64,000 nt of DNA from Lumbricus rubellus (taxonomy: Eukaryota > Annelida > Clitellata > Crassiclitellata > Lumbricidae), in assembly GCA_945859605.1 (NCBI GenBank), contig OX243817.1, positions 26,940,303-27,004,302 on the forward strand. The letters run 5' to 3'. This document shows, in pieces, positions 26,301-36,345 of the stretch. The position numbers and the translations under genes were made by a program. Numbering within the stretch: position 1 is the stretch's first letter; every line of letters starts with the position of its first letter. The notes under the pieces were generated by a model. It made no database searches and was not told the origin of the DNA. It was given only the letters and a program-made list of their open reading frames with translations.

Positions 26301-29300
26301 ACATGGCAAGCAATGACAGACCAGACAGACAGAAGCAAAGGTCAGACAGACAGCACACTATAAGCCTGTAAAATGCAGAAGACAAGACGGAGAGTGGTTC
26401 AATGAATTGAAGCCCATGGAAGAGTAGGAAAAGTAGCAACATTGGTATGTTGCTGTTGCAGTGCAATATATCTAAGGAAGGAAGCGGCAGCCTTAATACA
26501 ACTGGCTGTATCAATATTGGACAAGTGGGAAGCTCTTGTGGCAGGCACCAGCCGACCGCCAGGCTGTGTGTCCCTTAAGGCCAATTCCTTCAACAAAGCT
26601 CACTTGAGAAACGGATGTGTATATGGGATACTGATAGCCATTCAGCCAGCCATGCATCCATTCATTCACAGAAGGCACACAGACAATCCATATACCGGGT
26701 ACTAGTTAAAACCCTTTGTTAGTCAACAATAAACTGAAACCATGGCTTCACAAGAATTCTAAAGTTCACAGAATCAACTAAACGGGTTACAGCCACAGGC
26801 ACCCACTCTCGCTGTCTGCCTGCCTCACTGTCTGTGTTAGGTGTAGGCGGCAGTAGTGTGCCTATTCCTGTTGGACATTCATTCACCATTAAAGAAGCAA
26901 AACAATTGGATCCAGATCACACACAGAATTCCTCTATAGGTAATTATTCGCTGGATCCACGTTCCACTGGATTTTCTAGAAATCAGCCGATAAAAAAATA
27001 ATCCAGCACTCACCCATTGATGGAGTGAACACGACAGTTGATAGGATATCCCTATACGGCCTTACATCGTAATAGTACTTTGTGCATTCATCCTTATTCG
27101 TGCTTTTAATTAATAATTAATTGTGCAGCTATTATTTTGCAATGTTCAAAGGAAACTGCCATTGTGATTATTGTTGTTGGTCATAACAGCTGATGTCATG
27201 TAAGCCACAGGCAGGGGAGGAGATGAAGGGGAAACAGGATTTGGAGATAATAATAATAATAATAATAACAATAATAATGGTATGACGATTGATGAATGCC
27301 CCTCTGGCCTACAGTGCACTGGCTCCCCATTCGATAACCCTCACCAAAAGCAATGTCAGTGATTTAGACTGGTCCATGATGCAGGATTTCTGAGAAAAAA
27401 GAAGTAACGAATGTGAGGAGCCGCGGAAGAGGAGAGCGAGAAGAAACACATCTGGCTGCTGATGTTGTTGGTCTCATCGCTAGGAATCTCTGCCTCCGAA
27501 TCTTTCACCACTAATCCAATCGAGCGCCTCCGCTGCAGACCAAACTTCGGTGGTGGCCAGACGGAAGAGAGAGCATCAAAGAGGGGGTAGGGGTCTGGAT
27601 GAGGGAGAGCATCAGACGGAGATAACTAACCTTGCAAACAAGATACATTCACCAGATGATGGTGGTGCCAAAGGATTGCAGCATGAATCAGGCACTCAAC
27701 ACTGGTGCAACCTACAGAGGAGAGAGCCAGCGCTAAAGGGAACCAGGCTGGGAAAATTAGAACATGATGCAATGCAAGGCAAATTATTATGAGACTGACG
27801 GTTTGTTTACACGTGATGATAAAACAGCTCAAATAATATTATAACATAAAGAAGTAGAGAAATTGGCACAGTCCAAGGCAAACAATGTTTCCACGTAGAC
27901 AAAAGGACAAACACACTGATCGGAACCACGGGAGAAGTTGTAAACATCGGACTATATGGCGAAATATCAGATTTATATTGGACCAACATCTATTTTGGCC
28001 TGAGACAAGTCATTTGCAAAAATAATAAATGTGAAAAGATGTAAACAAAGGTTTATTTATCAGTTGACTGTAATGAAAACCAGAGACAATATGGCATGAA
28101 CTGAAACAAAATAAGCTACATATGTAATTATGTATGTACATTGCACATATGTATGCATGCTCATTGCTCGCTGTGTAATTGTCATATGGGAACTGTTTGA
28201 ACTGGAAGCAATGAACGAATTGAACTGAAAAACCCATCTATACATAATTATGCGTACGGTATGCTTGCATTTTATGAGAACACCTCTTTTAGTAACTCAC
28301 AAACATGATAAGTAGGAGTGTGAATTTTATTTAGATGATGTTGCATTTGATGGTGAAGTGCAGGATGAATGGAGTCTCTTATTAAATGAATGGATTCACT
28401 TATAATCATAGATGGCACCAATTGACCTCAGAGAATTGGGTATACACCAAGATCAATCCACACAAAGAACCTTGGGTATGCACTATACAATAAACCCCAG
28501 CACAGGTCGTAAAACTCCGGGCGGGGTGGGCTTCAATACCTCCCACATGTCATCAGTGAGTCAACCATTACCCAACACAAAGCCAATTCCAAGAGAATCT
28601 GGGTCAACTTCCAAAGAACAACAGGGTATAGCCTGAGTCTTAAAATTAGTAGACCTGTGCCAGACTACTGTGCAACTCATTCTGTTGTTTACATTCTTTG
28701 TTACTGAATGAACATTGAACATCCATTCTGACAAATTCCGTAATCATGCAATTTACAAGTAAAATGTGTATTGTCAACATTTTATCCAGCAGACAAAACT
28801 TCTCTTGAAACTGGTAATTTTAATTCTGATGCTGTTTTCAGCCACACTCTACTTCACCAAGTTCAAAGAAATCCCAGCCAAACAACTAAATTTCAGGAAT
28901 ACCAAAATGGGATCAAGGTACGGTGGAGTAGCATCATAGGCCTAAATTATTCGCCCATAGCACTATTTGGTATTTTAAATAATTATCAGCAAACCAACTT
29001 CTATTTAAGCAAGAATTCTTTTAATCAATTGATCCCACTTCTATGTAAGCAAGAAATCTTGACATTTTCAGCTACAGAAAAGTTTGGAGAATAAGAAACG
29101 TGCAATGAAAGGGAAAGGTTAACTCGCAGCCCCCTACAATCCACACGTCACAAAAACAGCTAAACATTCAACCAGCACATGTCTTAAATATAATGAGAAA
29201 ATTCAAATGATAGAAGAACTCACAGCCAAAAACTCCACCCCACCAGTTGAATTTTCAGTTACTGCATATTCATATAATTATGTCGTAAATTAATAAAACA

Positions 29301-31061
29301 GTGGGATGATGCATAGACTTCTAGATTAAATATATAGGAGCCCTTGGATGATGAAAAGATCTAATAAAGAGAAAGCATGTATTTATGTTGGCACAACCTG
29401 GAAAAAATTGGCTTTCTGACAGTACAGTCTTTATATATTCTAACAGTCTAGCAGATATCCTAATCACAGATCACTAGGCATTATCTCTCTTGGCTGGATT
29501 CCAAACACTGAAATCAGCCCACCACTGGTACTATCATACCACCTACGTTACCATTTTTACAACCACTAGACATAGAATATTCTAGACAGTCAAATGATTT
29601 CCATAGAGATGTTACCACAATTCAATCAATTCATAACAAATCAATAATACAATCAACGGTTATTTCAATCAAGCACAACAGTAGAGCTCTAAAACACAAT
29701 CCATTTTAATGGTGTGTGTGTGTGTGTGTATTTGCTGTTTAACATCACTGTGTGGTAACAAAGAAGCCCTCCTCCTTTATCCAGGCTTGGAACTGGCACT
29801 GGCAGAGTGCAACCAGTGGCGGAGTTCATTCTAATGGTAAACACTCTGACACTAAGAGCACACGGACGCGAGATCTCTTCCCGCTAGTAGGGCCGCTACC
29901 CTCCCAAAGGTTCACTCAGCCTTCCATTCGACAGATGGCATTGGTGAACTGCGTATTAGGACGTCCTGGATGCCTTGCGCGGCTGCCAACAGTCAAATTC
30001 TACTTCTGCAACTTGTGATCATCTGTTCATACTATGAAATTTTGTAATCATAGTGCATTGTGTCAGTTCAAAATAAAAAATTAAAATACTATTTATATAA
30101 ACGATAAACATGTGCAAGGAACATTTTCAACTGTTTTAACACAGTTGTCATTCTGAGTTTCAATTGAATGATCTGCTAAACTGGACCAAACTTCTGAAGA
30201 TTGATTTTGATGCAAGTGTGTAGTAGGCTACTTGTGTACTGTGTATCACACAAGTATCTACCTTAGTTTGCCTTTTTCTACCACATGTTAAGCAATTTAG
30301 AGCACGTCAATGGTCAGTCATCGCAAATCACTAATGGCAGCTCAAAGTACATGCATGTCCCATGAATCTCAGAGGGGCAGTTCTCAGCACCTTCCATGTA
30401 TCGAAATTGTCATCACTCACAATTGCTCGGCAGCACCAATAATTTACAGGACACTTGATAGTGGTGTTTAATAAATGAGTATTAATTTTTTTAATGGATC
30501 ATTAGCTGTACAGCCCAGACATACATCATAAACTCTCACAAATTATAAATATCACAATAAATAATACAAACCTTAGGCTCCTAATGATCCAACCTACGTT
30601 TTCCACATAGACCTGTCACTTAAGATGAAAAAAATCTCATACTTAAGTGATTTGAAATATCATCGAATTACATCGTGGGTATACATGTACAATCACGGGG
30701 CGAGTTTTAAACTGGCGCAACAGAAGTCATACGTAACAGAACTTCAGAATCCAAAACATCCAAGAATGGACAGTGATGCACAGATATTTCAGACACTCTT
30801 TGGCAACACAATTCATAATTTTGAGGCTACCTCCATAAACCTATTTACATCGAGCAATCACACCTTCAAGCAATCAAGATCATCTTTAAGCTGCTTGTAA
30901 TCTAGATCAAAGAACGCCGCGACAGACATTCAATCCAAGTCGGAAAATGACTCACCAATCAAGCCTCCGATCAGAAAGAAGCCGACCTGCAAAACAAACA
31001 TAATGACCGCAAAAGCGATAAGTTTCCGATTGCTCAACGTCTCTAGAATGACTCCAGCCAT
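14240..31061 (-). CDS. wls: wntless copy B (complete, 13 coding exons)
   Basis: Complete Wntless homologue. Exons on the minus strand are 31061-30956, 25436-25140, 23493-23363, 22921-22784, 22390-22254, 21828-21788, 21190-21063, 20606-20509, 19342-19279, 18424-18281, 16874-16724, 15969-15886 and 14334-14240. They sum to 1614 nt (537 residues plus stop), close to the usual family length of about 540. Order: TM1 (residues ~13-33), lumenal Wnt-binding domain (~36-225), then the multispan domain to ~500 and a 30-residue acidic cytosolic tail. Family-like residues ([46 protein letters not shown]) make this the more conserved copy. The tail ends QKAAAD, unlike the KEAQE-type retrieval end of vertebrate WLS. 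Role in Wnt secretion is inferred from family. Confidence 0.95.
14450..14608. mobile_element. 159-bp non-autonomous hAT-like element in wls-B intron 12
   Basis: Ends CAGTGTGAGAATTG and CAATTCTCACCCTG are inverted. The flanks ACTGGAAG and ACTGGATG are an 8-bp target duplication with one change. Same family as the element at 16568. Confidence 0.85.
15886..15969 (-). CDS. wls: wls-B exon 12 (last membrane span)
   Basis: 84 nt. Encodes [20 protein letters not shown] and [13 protein letters not shown] donor, phase 1. Confidence 0.9.
16568..16712. mobile_element. 145-bp non-autonomous hAT-like element at the exon 11 donor of wls-B
   Basis: Inverted ends CAGTATGAGAATTG and CAATTCTCACCCTG; perfect 8-bp target duplication CTACCACC (16560-16567 and 16713-16720). 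The inner copy of the duplication forms intron bases +4 to +11, so only GTA of the donor is older than the insertion site. Confidence 0.92.
16724..16874 (-). CDS. wls: wls-B exon 11
   Basis: 151 nt. Encodes [32 protein letters not shown] and EYTSAVQT. Its GTAGGT donor is immediately followed by a 145-bp transposon at 16568-16712. Confidence 0.93.
17050..17400 (-). mobile_element. LINE 3' end (C-terminal coding remnant) in wls-B intron 10
   Basis: The minus strand reads [18 protein letters not shown], then [14 protein letters not shown] and [11 protein letters not shown], the typical end of LINE ORF2 proteins. The 3' end has a GCGCCTCT hairpin-like motif and an ATTGT microsatellite tail (about 17052-17072). 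Confidence 0.8.
17860..18070 (-). mobile_element. Second LINE 3' fragment of the ATTGT-tailed family
   Basis: Similar end to the copy at 17050: GCGCTCC motif and ATTGTATTGT tail, and a frame with [14 protein letters not shown]. More degraded. Confidence 0.6.
18281..18424 (-). CDS. wls: wls-B exon 10
   Basis: 144 nt, phase 0. A span [20 protein letters not shown], then a cytosolic stretch with [25 protein letters not shown] donor. Confidence 0.92.
18770..18915. repeat. AT-rich (ATT)n repeat in wls-B intron 9
   Basis: Runs of ATT and TTA with interruptions. Confidence 0.9.
19279..19342 (-). CDS. wls: wls-B exon 9 (loop exon)
   Basis: 64 nt. Encodes [20 protein letters not shown]. Weak GTATCC donor kept in phase 0. 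Confidence 0.87.
20235..20400 (+). repeat. SINE 3'-like fragment, copy B counterpart
   Basis: Aligns with 1390-1545 in copy A, ending in a GAAGAGGTGCTATATAAAA word. Confidence 0.6.
20509..20606 (-). CDS. wls: wls-B exon 8
   Basis: 98 nt. Encodes [20 protein letters not shown] and [18 protein letters not shown] donor. Confidence 0.93.
21063..21190 (-). CDS. wls: wls-B exon 7 (membrane spans)
   Basis: 128 nt. Encodes [20 protein letters not shown] and [11 protein letters not shown]. Donor ATG/GTCGGT. Confidence 0.92.
21610..21740. repeat. 27-bp tandem repeat in wls-B intron 6
   Basis: About five units of GATGGCAGAACACACAAAGC plus AATA-type filler. Copy A has a single GATGGCAGTT word at the matching place (about 2949). 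Confidence 0.9.
21788..21828 (-). CDS. wls: wls-B exon 6 (41-nt micro-exon)
   Basis: Encodes [19 protein letters not shown] donor; same phase as copy A. Confidence 0.9.
22254..22390 (-). CDS. wls: wls-B exon 5 (TM2 region)
   Basis: 137 nt. Encodes [18 protein letters not shown] followed by a hydrophobic span. PNGG is the family-like form. Confidence 0.93.
22784..22921 (-). CDS. wls: wls-B exon 4 (lumenal domain)
   Basis: 138 nt, phase 0. Encodes [20 protein letters not shown] and [20 protein letters not shown]. Confidence 0.93.
23363..23493 (-). CDS. wls: wls-B exon 3 (lumenal domain)
   Basis: 131 nt. Encodes [20 protein letters not shown], then [19 protein letters not shown]. Two codons shorter than in copy A. 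Confidence 0.92.
23765..23950 (+). mobile_element. LINE ORF2 C-terminal tail remnant (copy B intron 2)
   Basis: Reads [20 protein letters not shown], then [20 protein letters not shown], then [10 protein letters not shown] and a stop. This is typical of the conserved tail of RTE/CR1-like LINE polyproteins. Shared with copy A at 7440-7645. Confidence 0.75.
24166..24968. mobile_element. 803-bp non-autonomous hAT element in wls-B intron 2
   Basis: Inverted ends CAGAGGTTCTCAACC and GGTTGAGAACCTCTG; perfect 8-bp target duplication GACTATGG at 24158-24165 and 24969-24976. Subterminal GTGTGTCGCG motifs repeat at both ends, as expected for transposase binding sites. Copy A has the empty site at about 7828 (GCGACTATAGCGC). 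The end sequence resembles the widespread Charlie/Zaphod-type hAT ends. No transposase frame remains. Confidence 0.95.
25140..25436 (-). CDS. wls: wls-B exon 2 (lumenal domain)
   Basis: 297 nt. Encodes [20 protein letters not shown] and on to [15 protein letters not shown]. Two codons longer than in copy A (DRDRAEP region). Confidence 0.93.
27015..30714. other. Copy B-specific part of wls intron 1
   Basis: About 3.7 kb that replaces only about 280 bp in copy A (10190-10470). It holds an ATA repeat (27247-27270), a GT repeat (29711-29730) and a dispersed repeat (29750-30010) also seen at 44851-44975. Short open frames (for example 28412-28636) show no recognisable domain. The ends are not resolved to a single element. 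Confidence 0.6.
29750..30010 (+). repeat. Dispersed repeat (SINE-like) copy 1
   Basis: Contains CCTCCTCCTTTATCCAGGCT, then GGAACTGGCACTGGCAGAGT and GTGGCGGAGTT. The same words in the same order occur at 44895-44955. Class not determined. Confidence 0.55.
30956..31061 (-). CDS. wls: wls-B exon 1 (start codon, TM1)
   Basis: ATG at 31061; encodes the same N-terminus as copy A ([13 protein letters not shown] plus a hydrophobic span). GTGAGT donor, phase 1. Confidence 0.93.
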
Positions 31062-31430
31062 CTTTTATTAGTCTTCAACGAGCCTGCTGCTTATTAAACG
31101 CAAACGTAGAACTGCAAAAGCGATTCTTTGGGATAAATCGACCAACAACTGTGAGAACTACTTCACCGCACAAGTGGATGATACTTCAAGCCTTTAATGT
31201 CCGCCGACACAATGAATCGTCGCCACCTGTCGACTATTCTATACAACTGTGGCCATCTGCCGATTGAAATACGACAGACGACGAATTTATGGCGATGGAT
31301 CCGCTTTTAAAATTCTATTCTGTTTCGAACAAAATATGACAAATCTAAGTGGAGCAGTGGACTATTACATCAAACGACTTGCATCTAGCGAGCCAGCTAT
31401 TCAAATGCTAAAAATGTAGCTTAAGTTTGG
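31062..31430 (-). promoter_or_regulatory. Duplicated 5' flank / probable promoter of wls-B
   Basis: Aligns with 10950-11240 upstream of copy A, then similarity stops. Shared words include CAACAACTGTGAGAA and CTGTGGCCATCTGCCGATTG. The promoter role is inferred from position. Confidence 0.5.
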
Positions 31431-31579
31431 TACAAGGCGAGGATCCAGATGGGGCAATCCGGCCATGCCCCCCATTTAGAACTGCCCATGTATCGTGCCC
31501 CTATGGTTTCAACAAGCTTTCGAACAATGTATAATGAGCCCAGCAAACCACAACTCCACGGACAGACATCGGTCCTACC

Positions 31580-32540
31580 AGCAAGTGGACGAATTCTCGT
31601 CGGTACTCCATTTCTCGTCTCTGTTCGGACGAGTAGCCGCTGGATTGGCTGCAGTCTGCAACTTCTCGTCTCCGTTCGGACGAGTAGCCGCTGGCTTGGC
31701 TGCAGCCTGCAGCTAGTTCACCGTTACATAGGCACCTGTTTGGGGTAACGGAGATCACGTGGGACGAGCGGTAGCCAATGATTTGCGGGTTACGATCGGT
31801 CTTTGTAAATTGATACTGTAACGGAATCGGTCTTTTGAAAACTGAAGCTGCATCAGAGTGGTCTTTTGTGAATTGATTCTTGGTTAGGAATGTAACCTAC
31901 AGATTTCCTATTAAATATTCATAGGTCTGCAGCGTTGCATAGCCTACATGCAGGGCCTAATTGATCATTCTGTATAGGCCTAATATTCCCAAACAATTAT
32001 CAATGACATCGGTCAGACATCGGTAATAAATAAGAAGTTGTCTATCTTGCACGTGTCACACATCCATGCTTAGGCTAATTATTGTTTCTGACCTACATGT
32101 ACGTCGACTTGACCGACGCTGAATAAAAGTAATGTAAATTGGTAAAATACCCACATAGACCTAGCTAGTTGAAGTTTATCCTAAAAAGATTTTTATATAG
32201 TTTTAATTTGCATATAGAAATATTTTATTTGTTAGGTGATTGTGTAACACATTTTCTCATCGGGGCGACATCAAGATCTCGTCTTTAACTTTACTAGTTA
32301 CCGATGAGTTGCAGGCAGCGACTCGTCCTTAATGCTCCTAGTTACCGATGAGTTAACTCGTAGAGTCGTAGCTGCAGTTCTTTCAGCGTGAACTAGGTCA
32401 CGTGGTGAGCGATAGCCAATGAACCGCGAGGGCGGCTAGGCCAATGTTCGGTCCTTTTACGAAACGAAGCCAAAACAGGTACACGTGTTCGTCTTTGTCT
32501 TTGTCTTAGATTTTGTGAATAAAGTTATAACTATTATTCT
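31580..32540. promoter_or_regulatory. Paired promoter/LTR-like blocks upstream of wls-B
   Basis: Two blocks share GTCACGTGG-type E-boxes followed by AGCCAATGA (CCAAT box): GATCACGTGG near 31754 and GGTCACGTGG near 32398. The first is preceded by a direct repeat of about 58 bp (TCGGACGAGTAGCCGCTGG twice, near 31625 and 31675). The second ends with AATAAAG and carries further CCAAT and CACGTG words. They could be two diverged LTRs or a real promoter. Confidence 0.35.
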
Positions 32541-32837
32541 TAGCGTTACATAGTGCCTAATTAATCGTTCTTTATGTACGCCCCATACCCTCTGCGAGAA
32601 TTAGGCCTACCAATTTTATGTAGGAACAGTAGGATGGATATCGGTAACAATATTCTATTCTATTTGCCTAGAGATATTGGCCATCTTGTAATTAATATAA
32701 GTCTTGGAGAATTTCTCAGTGCCCACAAAAGACACGCCAGAGAGACCACCTTAACCGACGACGCTATATCAAATCAAGTCCGCAATAGTCAAAGTGCCCT
32801 GTTCGTTCCGGTGCCAGGTCAAGATATGGGGAGGTCA

Positions 32838-35052
32838 CAGGCCCGGATTAACCCCTCGGGGGGCCCGCCGCCAAATTTTCAGGGGGGCCCCTAATTTTCC
32901 ATTACCTTCAGTCACCACACTCCACAGGCCCACGTGTCCATTCGTGTCTCTTATTGACTCGATATAATTCAAAACCTAATTAGATGTAGCTTAATGAAAT
33001 ACCAAAACATTTTTTAAATTACACTTTATAAACGTCAATTTAATAGATTATAATTATTGTTCAGTTTAGTGGTTTAAATCCTATGATTATACCAATTATG
33101 GTTCAGCTTTTTCTGCTCTTGGCAGTGACAAACTGGTCAAGAATGTCCTGAAAGGAAACTGTGTTTAAGAGATCACTCTCAACGCTAAGAAGCCTGTTGC
33201 AATAATGACATAGCATCTATATTCAGTATAATTATTGCAGTGTGAGAATTGTCGAAAAAGGACGGCGGATTAGACTGATCCGTGTAAAGTTGACCATTCT
33301 GTCTGCATTTTGGGAGATCAACAATAGCAGCAACAACAGCAGCAGCAACAACCACAACAATAATACTAAATTAGTTTTTAAGAAATTACTATAAAAACGC
33401 AGAAATGCTACATGATACATAAAACTTTTTAAATAGGCCTATTAATGATCTGCAGACTGCAGCGCATACCTTTATACAGGCCTAGCTAGGCCTATGTACA
33501 TGATCCGATTTACCCAGGAGATCTCGAGCGTGCCCTCTTTACGCATCAGCTGCATGTGTTTCTTCCGACTTTCTCATCGTCACAAACGCCGACATTTCCG
33601 GTATCAGAATTTTTTACGCATACATTTTGATAAACCAAATTGAAGAAGACTCATCTTTTAACCACCTCGACAACTTTCATTTATAGGCCTCCAATTTCTC
33701 CTCCGTCAAGCGCATGCTGACGATGAGGCCTTTACAAGACGTCTCCAAGTTGCTCTGCCTCTGGTCTCTGGACTTATCCACAGCTCTTCGTATGTCCATG
33801 CCCTTCATTTCTACATGTAGGTCCTCCATCACGTTTTTCATCCATGTCTTTTTTGGTCTTCCTCTGCTTCTTTCTCCCTCTGTTTGTCCATATAGCACTG
33901 TCGCTGGTCGTCTTTTCTCCTCTATCCGTGTTACATATCCGAACCAAGTCAGCCTTCTCTTCCTGATTCTGTCAATTACTGTTTCGTTTTGTCCGGTTTC
34001 TTCACGAGTTAGAATTCCTGTACATAGACCTACCCTACGGGTCTACGGGTTTGGCAAGATATATCTGTCATTGACCAATTTGCACGTATAGTTGTGATTT
34101 TCAGTGGAATGCAAGCCCGCATACATAGAGTATGGTCTCGGGCATCCATGATTCGCCCAATTTACATGTATCATCATACAAGTCAGAGCCAGCTTTGGTC
34201 GGCTTTAGATTGAGAAACATATTAGCCTATCTTTCCCAAACGTAGGATGACCTCGCCTATAGCTCTGCCTTGGCTGCACAACTTTTAGCGATAATTCCCT
34301 CTCCCCTCTTCAGGACCGACCCTCCCTGATGCCAAATGAGTCACCGTGGCATGCAGCGAGTGCCTGCAACATCCATAGGCCTAATGCGGAGTTCTAGTTA
34401 TACGAAAGTGGGTGGGAAGTTCAGAAGCACTGACAAGTGACAATTTACAGTTCACTCTTCCCCTCTCTACGTCCACGCTCAATTGAGATGGCCGTGATCT
34501 ACGCATCCATGTAGTCTAACAGCATTCCCCTACGACATAATCATTATAAATTGCCTCCTTTGTAAGACTGTGCCAAAGATAACATGATACACCTTGTGCA
34601 TGAATTTGCAGACCCATTACAGAGTTCAACTGTTCAAATTACATGCAGCCTAGTTTAACCGAATCTCTATGACTATATCTTTGTCTCCGTCTGTCTGTTC
34701 GTCTACATGTAGTCTATTAATGTCTGACTCTTTTTAAAAGGCGTATCTCTCCCTCTCTGTCCGCCTGTCTGTAACTCTGGCCTATCACTTTTAAAAGTAG
34801 GCCAAATGGAATACGGACAAAATCATAAATCAGAGCTGGCACAAACATAGAGGCCAACGTAAATAAAATTGTTGTTCGCCCTAAGAAGAAAACAATGACC
34901 AATGAACGCAAATTTACACAGTGTGTTAGAAGCAAATATGAATAAATGGGAAAATGCACAATAAAAATTATTTTTTGGCAGACGCGGGGGGCCCCTGACG
35001 ACGGGGGGCCCGCCGCCATGGCAGACATGGCATACTGGTTAATCCGGCCCTG
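32838..35052. mobile_element. 2.2-kb inverted-repeat (hAT-like) element with nested insertions
   Basis: Left end CAGGCCCGGATTAACCCCTC and right end GGTTAATCCGGCCCTG are inverted, each with a GGGGGGCCCGCCGCC subterminal box. A clean target duplication was not found. It contains a partial GTGAGAATT element (33238) and a LINE tail (33684-34020). Confidence 0.75.
33684..34020 (-). mobile_element. LINE ORF2 C-terminal remnant
   Basis: The minus strand reads DRIRKRRLTWFGYVTRIEEK, then ERSRGRPKKTWMKNVMEDL, the conserved tail of RTE-like LINE proteins, and ends with LTEEKLEAYK and a stop. Confidence 0.82.
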
Positions 35053-35613
35053 CTCCGAGGTCAAGCCGAGGAGACAGCTTGTTGCTACGATGGTCATCGG
35101 TGATGAATGGTGGAATCTTAAGCAGAAGAGGGAGGGATAGGATGGCTTGAAGTACGAGCGGAGGGGAGGTTAGATTAGAAGGGAAGATAGGAGAATGAAC
35201 AAACATTTATTCTTGCAAGCGCTAGTCATGCACATGCGCTGGATTGTTTAATGTTTATGATTCCGCCTACATGTAAAGTAATGTAATGAGGACAATTTCT
35301 ATGGCGCCATAACACAACCTGCTACAAGGGCGCCTTGACAAAGACAAGTATACGCATTCAGAGACAAGCGATCGACGGACTAGAGGCAGCCACATACGGC
35401 GCCAAGAGAACCGCACCTGTCATGATTGACCTGCACTGAATATAGCAGGGGAAGCCCTGGTGTCTTATTACGATTATGATTATCAAGCTTTTCGTATAAA
35501 TGTGATCTGTATTCGGAAATATTTAATTTGTTTAATACCTACTTTTTAACATTTGATCTGGCAAGGCAATTGAACTTTTTTGGCCATGTGGCAGGCAAAG
35601 CTTCAAATGAGTC

Positions 35614-35901
35614 TTATCCATCAGGCACTGTGAAAAATGAGATTGCATGTCTTATCTTTTCACCAGAAACATGCCTGCCATTTAAATGAAAATCAGATTT
35701 CCAAATTTTGTGAAGTTCTGCATAATAACTTGTGAAATCTGTAGTTATCTCCCATTCAGCTGGATCACTAGGCACATCATTATGCTTCAATTTTAAATCT
35801 TTTACTCTACCTATCAGTTTCCGATCAGATTGATTGGCTAACACTTTAGTCTGACGTACCTGTTCATTTTTGACACCGGTCTGTTTCCTTTTGTTAGGCA
35901 T
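35614..35901 (-). CDS. Small unrecognised open frame (95 codons)
   Basis: ATG at 35901, TGA at 35614. It encodes a basic N-terminus (MPNKRKQTGVKNEQVRQTK) and a mixed C-terminal half with WEITTDFTSYYAELHKIWKS. Composition is protein-like with no low-complexity runs, but I recognise no family and see no upstream exon. It may be a transposon fragment or chance. Confidence 0.25.
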   Translation of the reverse strand: MPNKRKQTGVKNEQVRQTKVLANQSDRKLIGRVKDLKLKHNDVPSDPAEWEITTDFTSYYAELHKIWKSDFHLNGRHVSGEKIRHAISFFTVPDG

Positions 35902-36179
35902 TTGGTCGACTCTGTAGGCATTACTTCTGACATTGTGACAGTGAAGTCAAATGTTAATAAGCATATATGTTCGTAAATTTTAGCAGAGGCGTATTCAAAA
36001 CTGTTTATGCCGTTTGTACTCGCCCTATGAAATATTAGAAAATGTTGCCAATTTTTAAGACCAAAAATCATAAAGCTAGAAATATTTAATCAATGCATTA
36101 ATCAATATTACAAAATTTTGCAAATTTAAATTTAAAGCCATAGCTGGTTGCATTCATGAATAATGATTATACTTCAGTA

Positions 36180-36345
36180 CACATGAGTGCAGAGCGGAAG
36201 ATACCCAGAGGTATGTGCATAGGAAGAGGAGAGGAAGCGATGGATGAATATGGTGGAGGAGGACTGCTTGAGGATGAGATTAACCATGGGAGAGGCTGAT
36301 GCTGGCGCAAGCTTCGCAAGGGCCATAAGTCAAAAAGTAAGTCAC
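36180..36345 (+). mobile_element. LINE tail fragment
   Basis: One frame reads RKRWMNMVEEDCLRMRLTMG, resembling LINE C-terminal tails. Short and degraded. Confidence 0.5.

Noticed and set aside
1..31061. Idea that the two wntless copies are one gene with alternative 5' exons
   Set aside because: Copy A has its own exon 1 with ATG and 5' flank to the left of copy B's last exon, so they are separate tandem genes.
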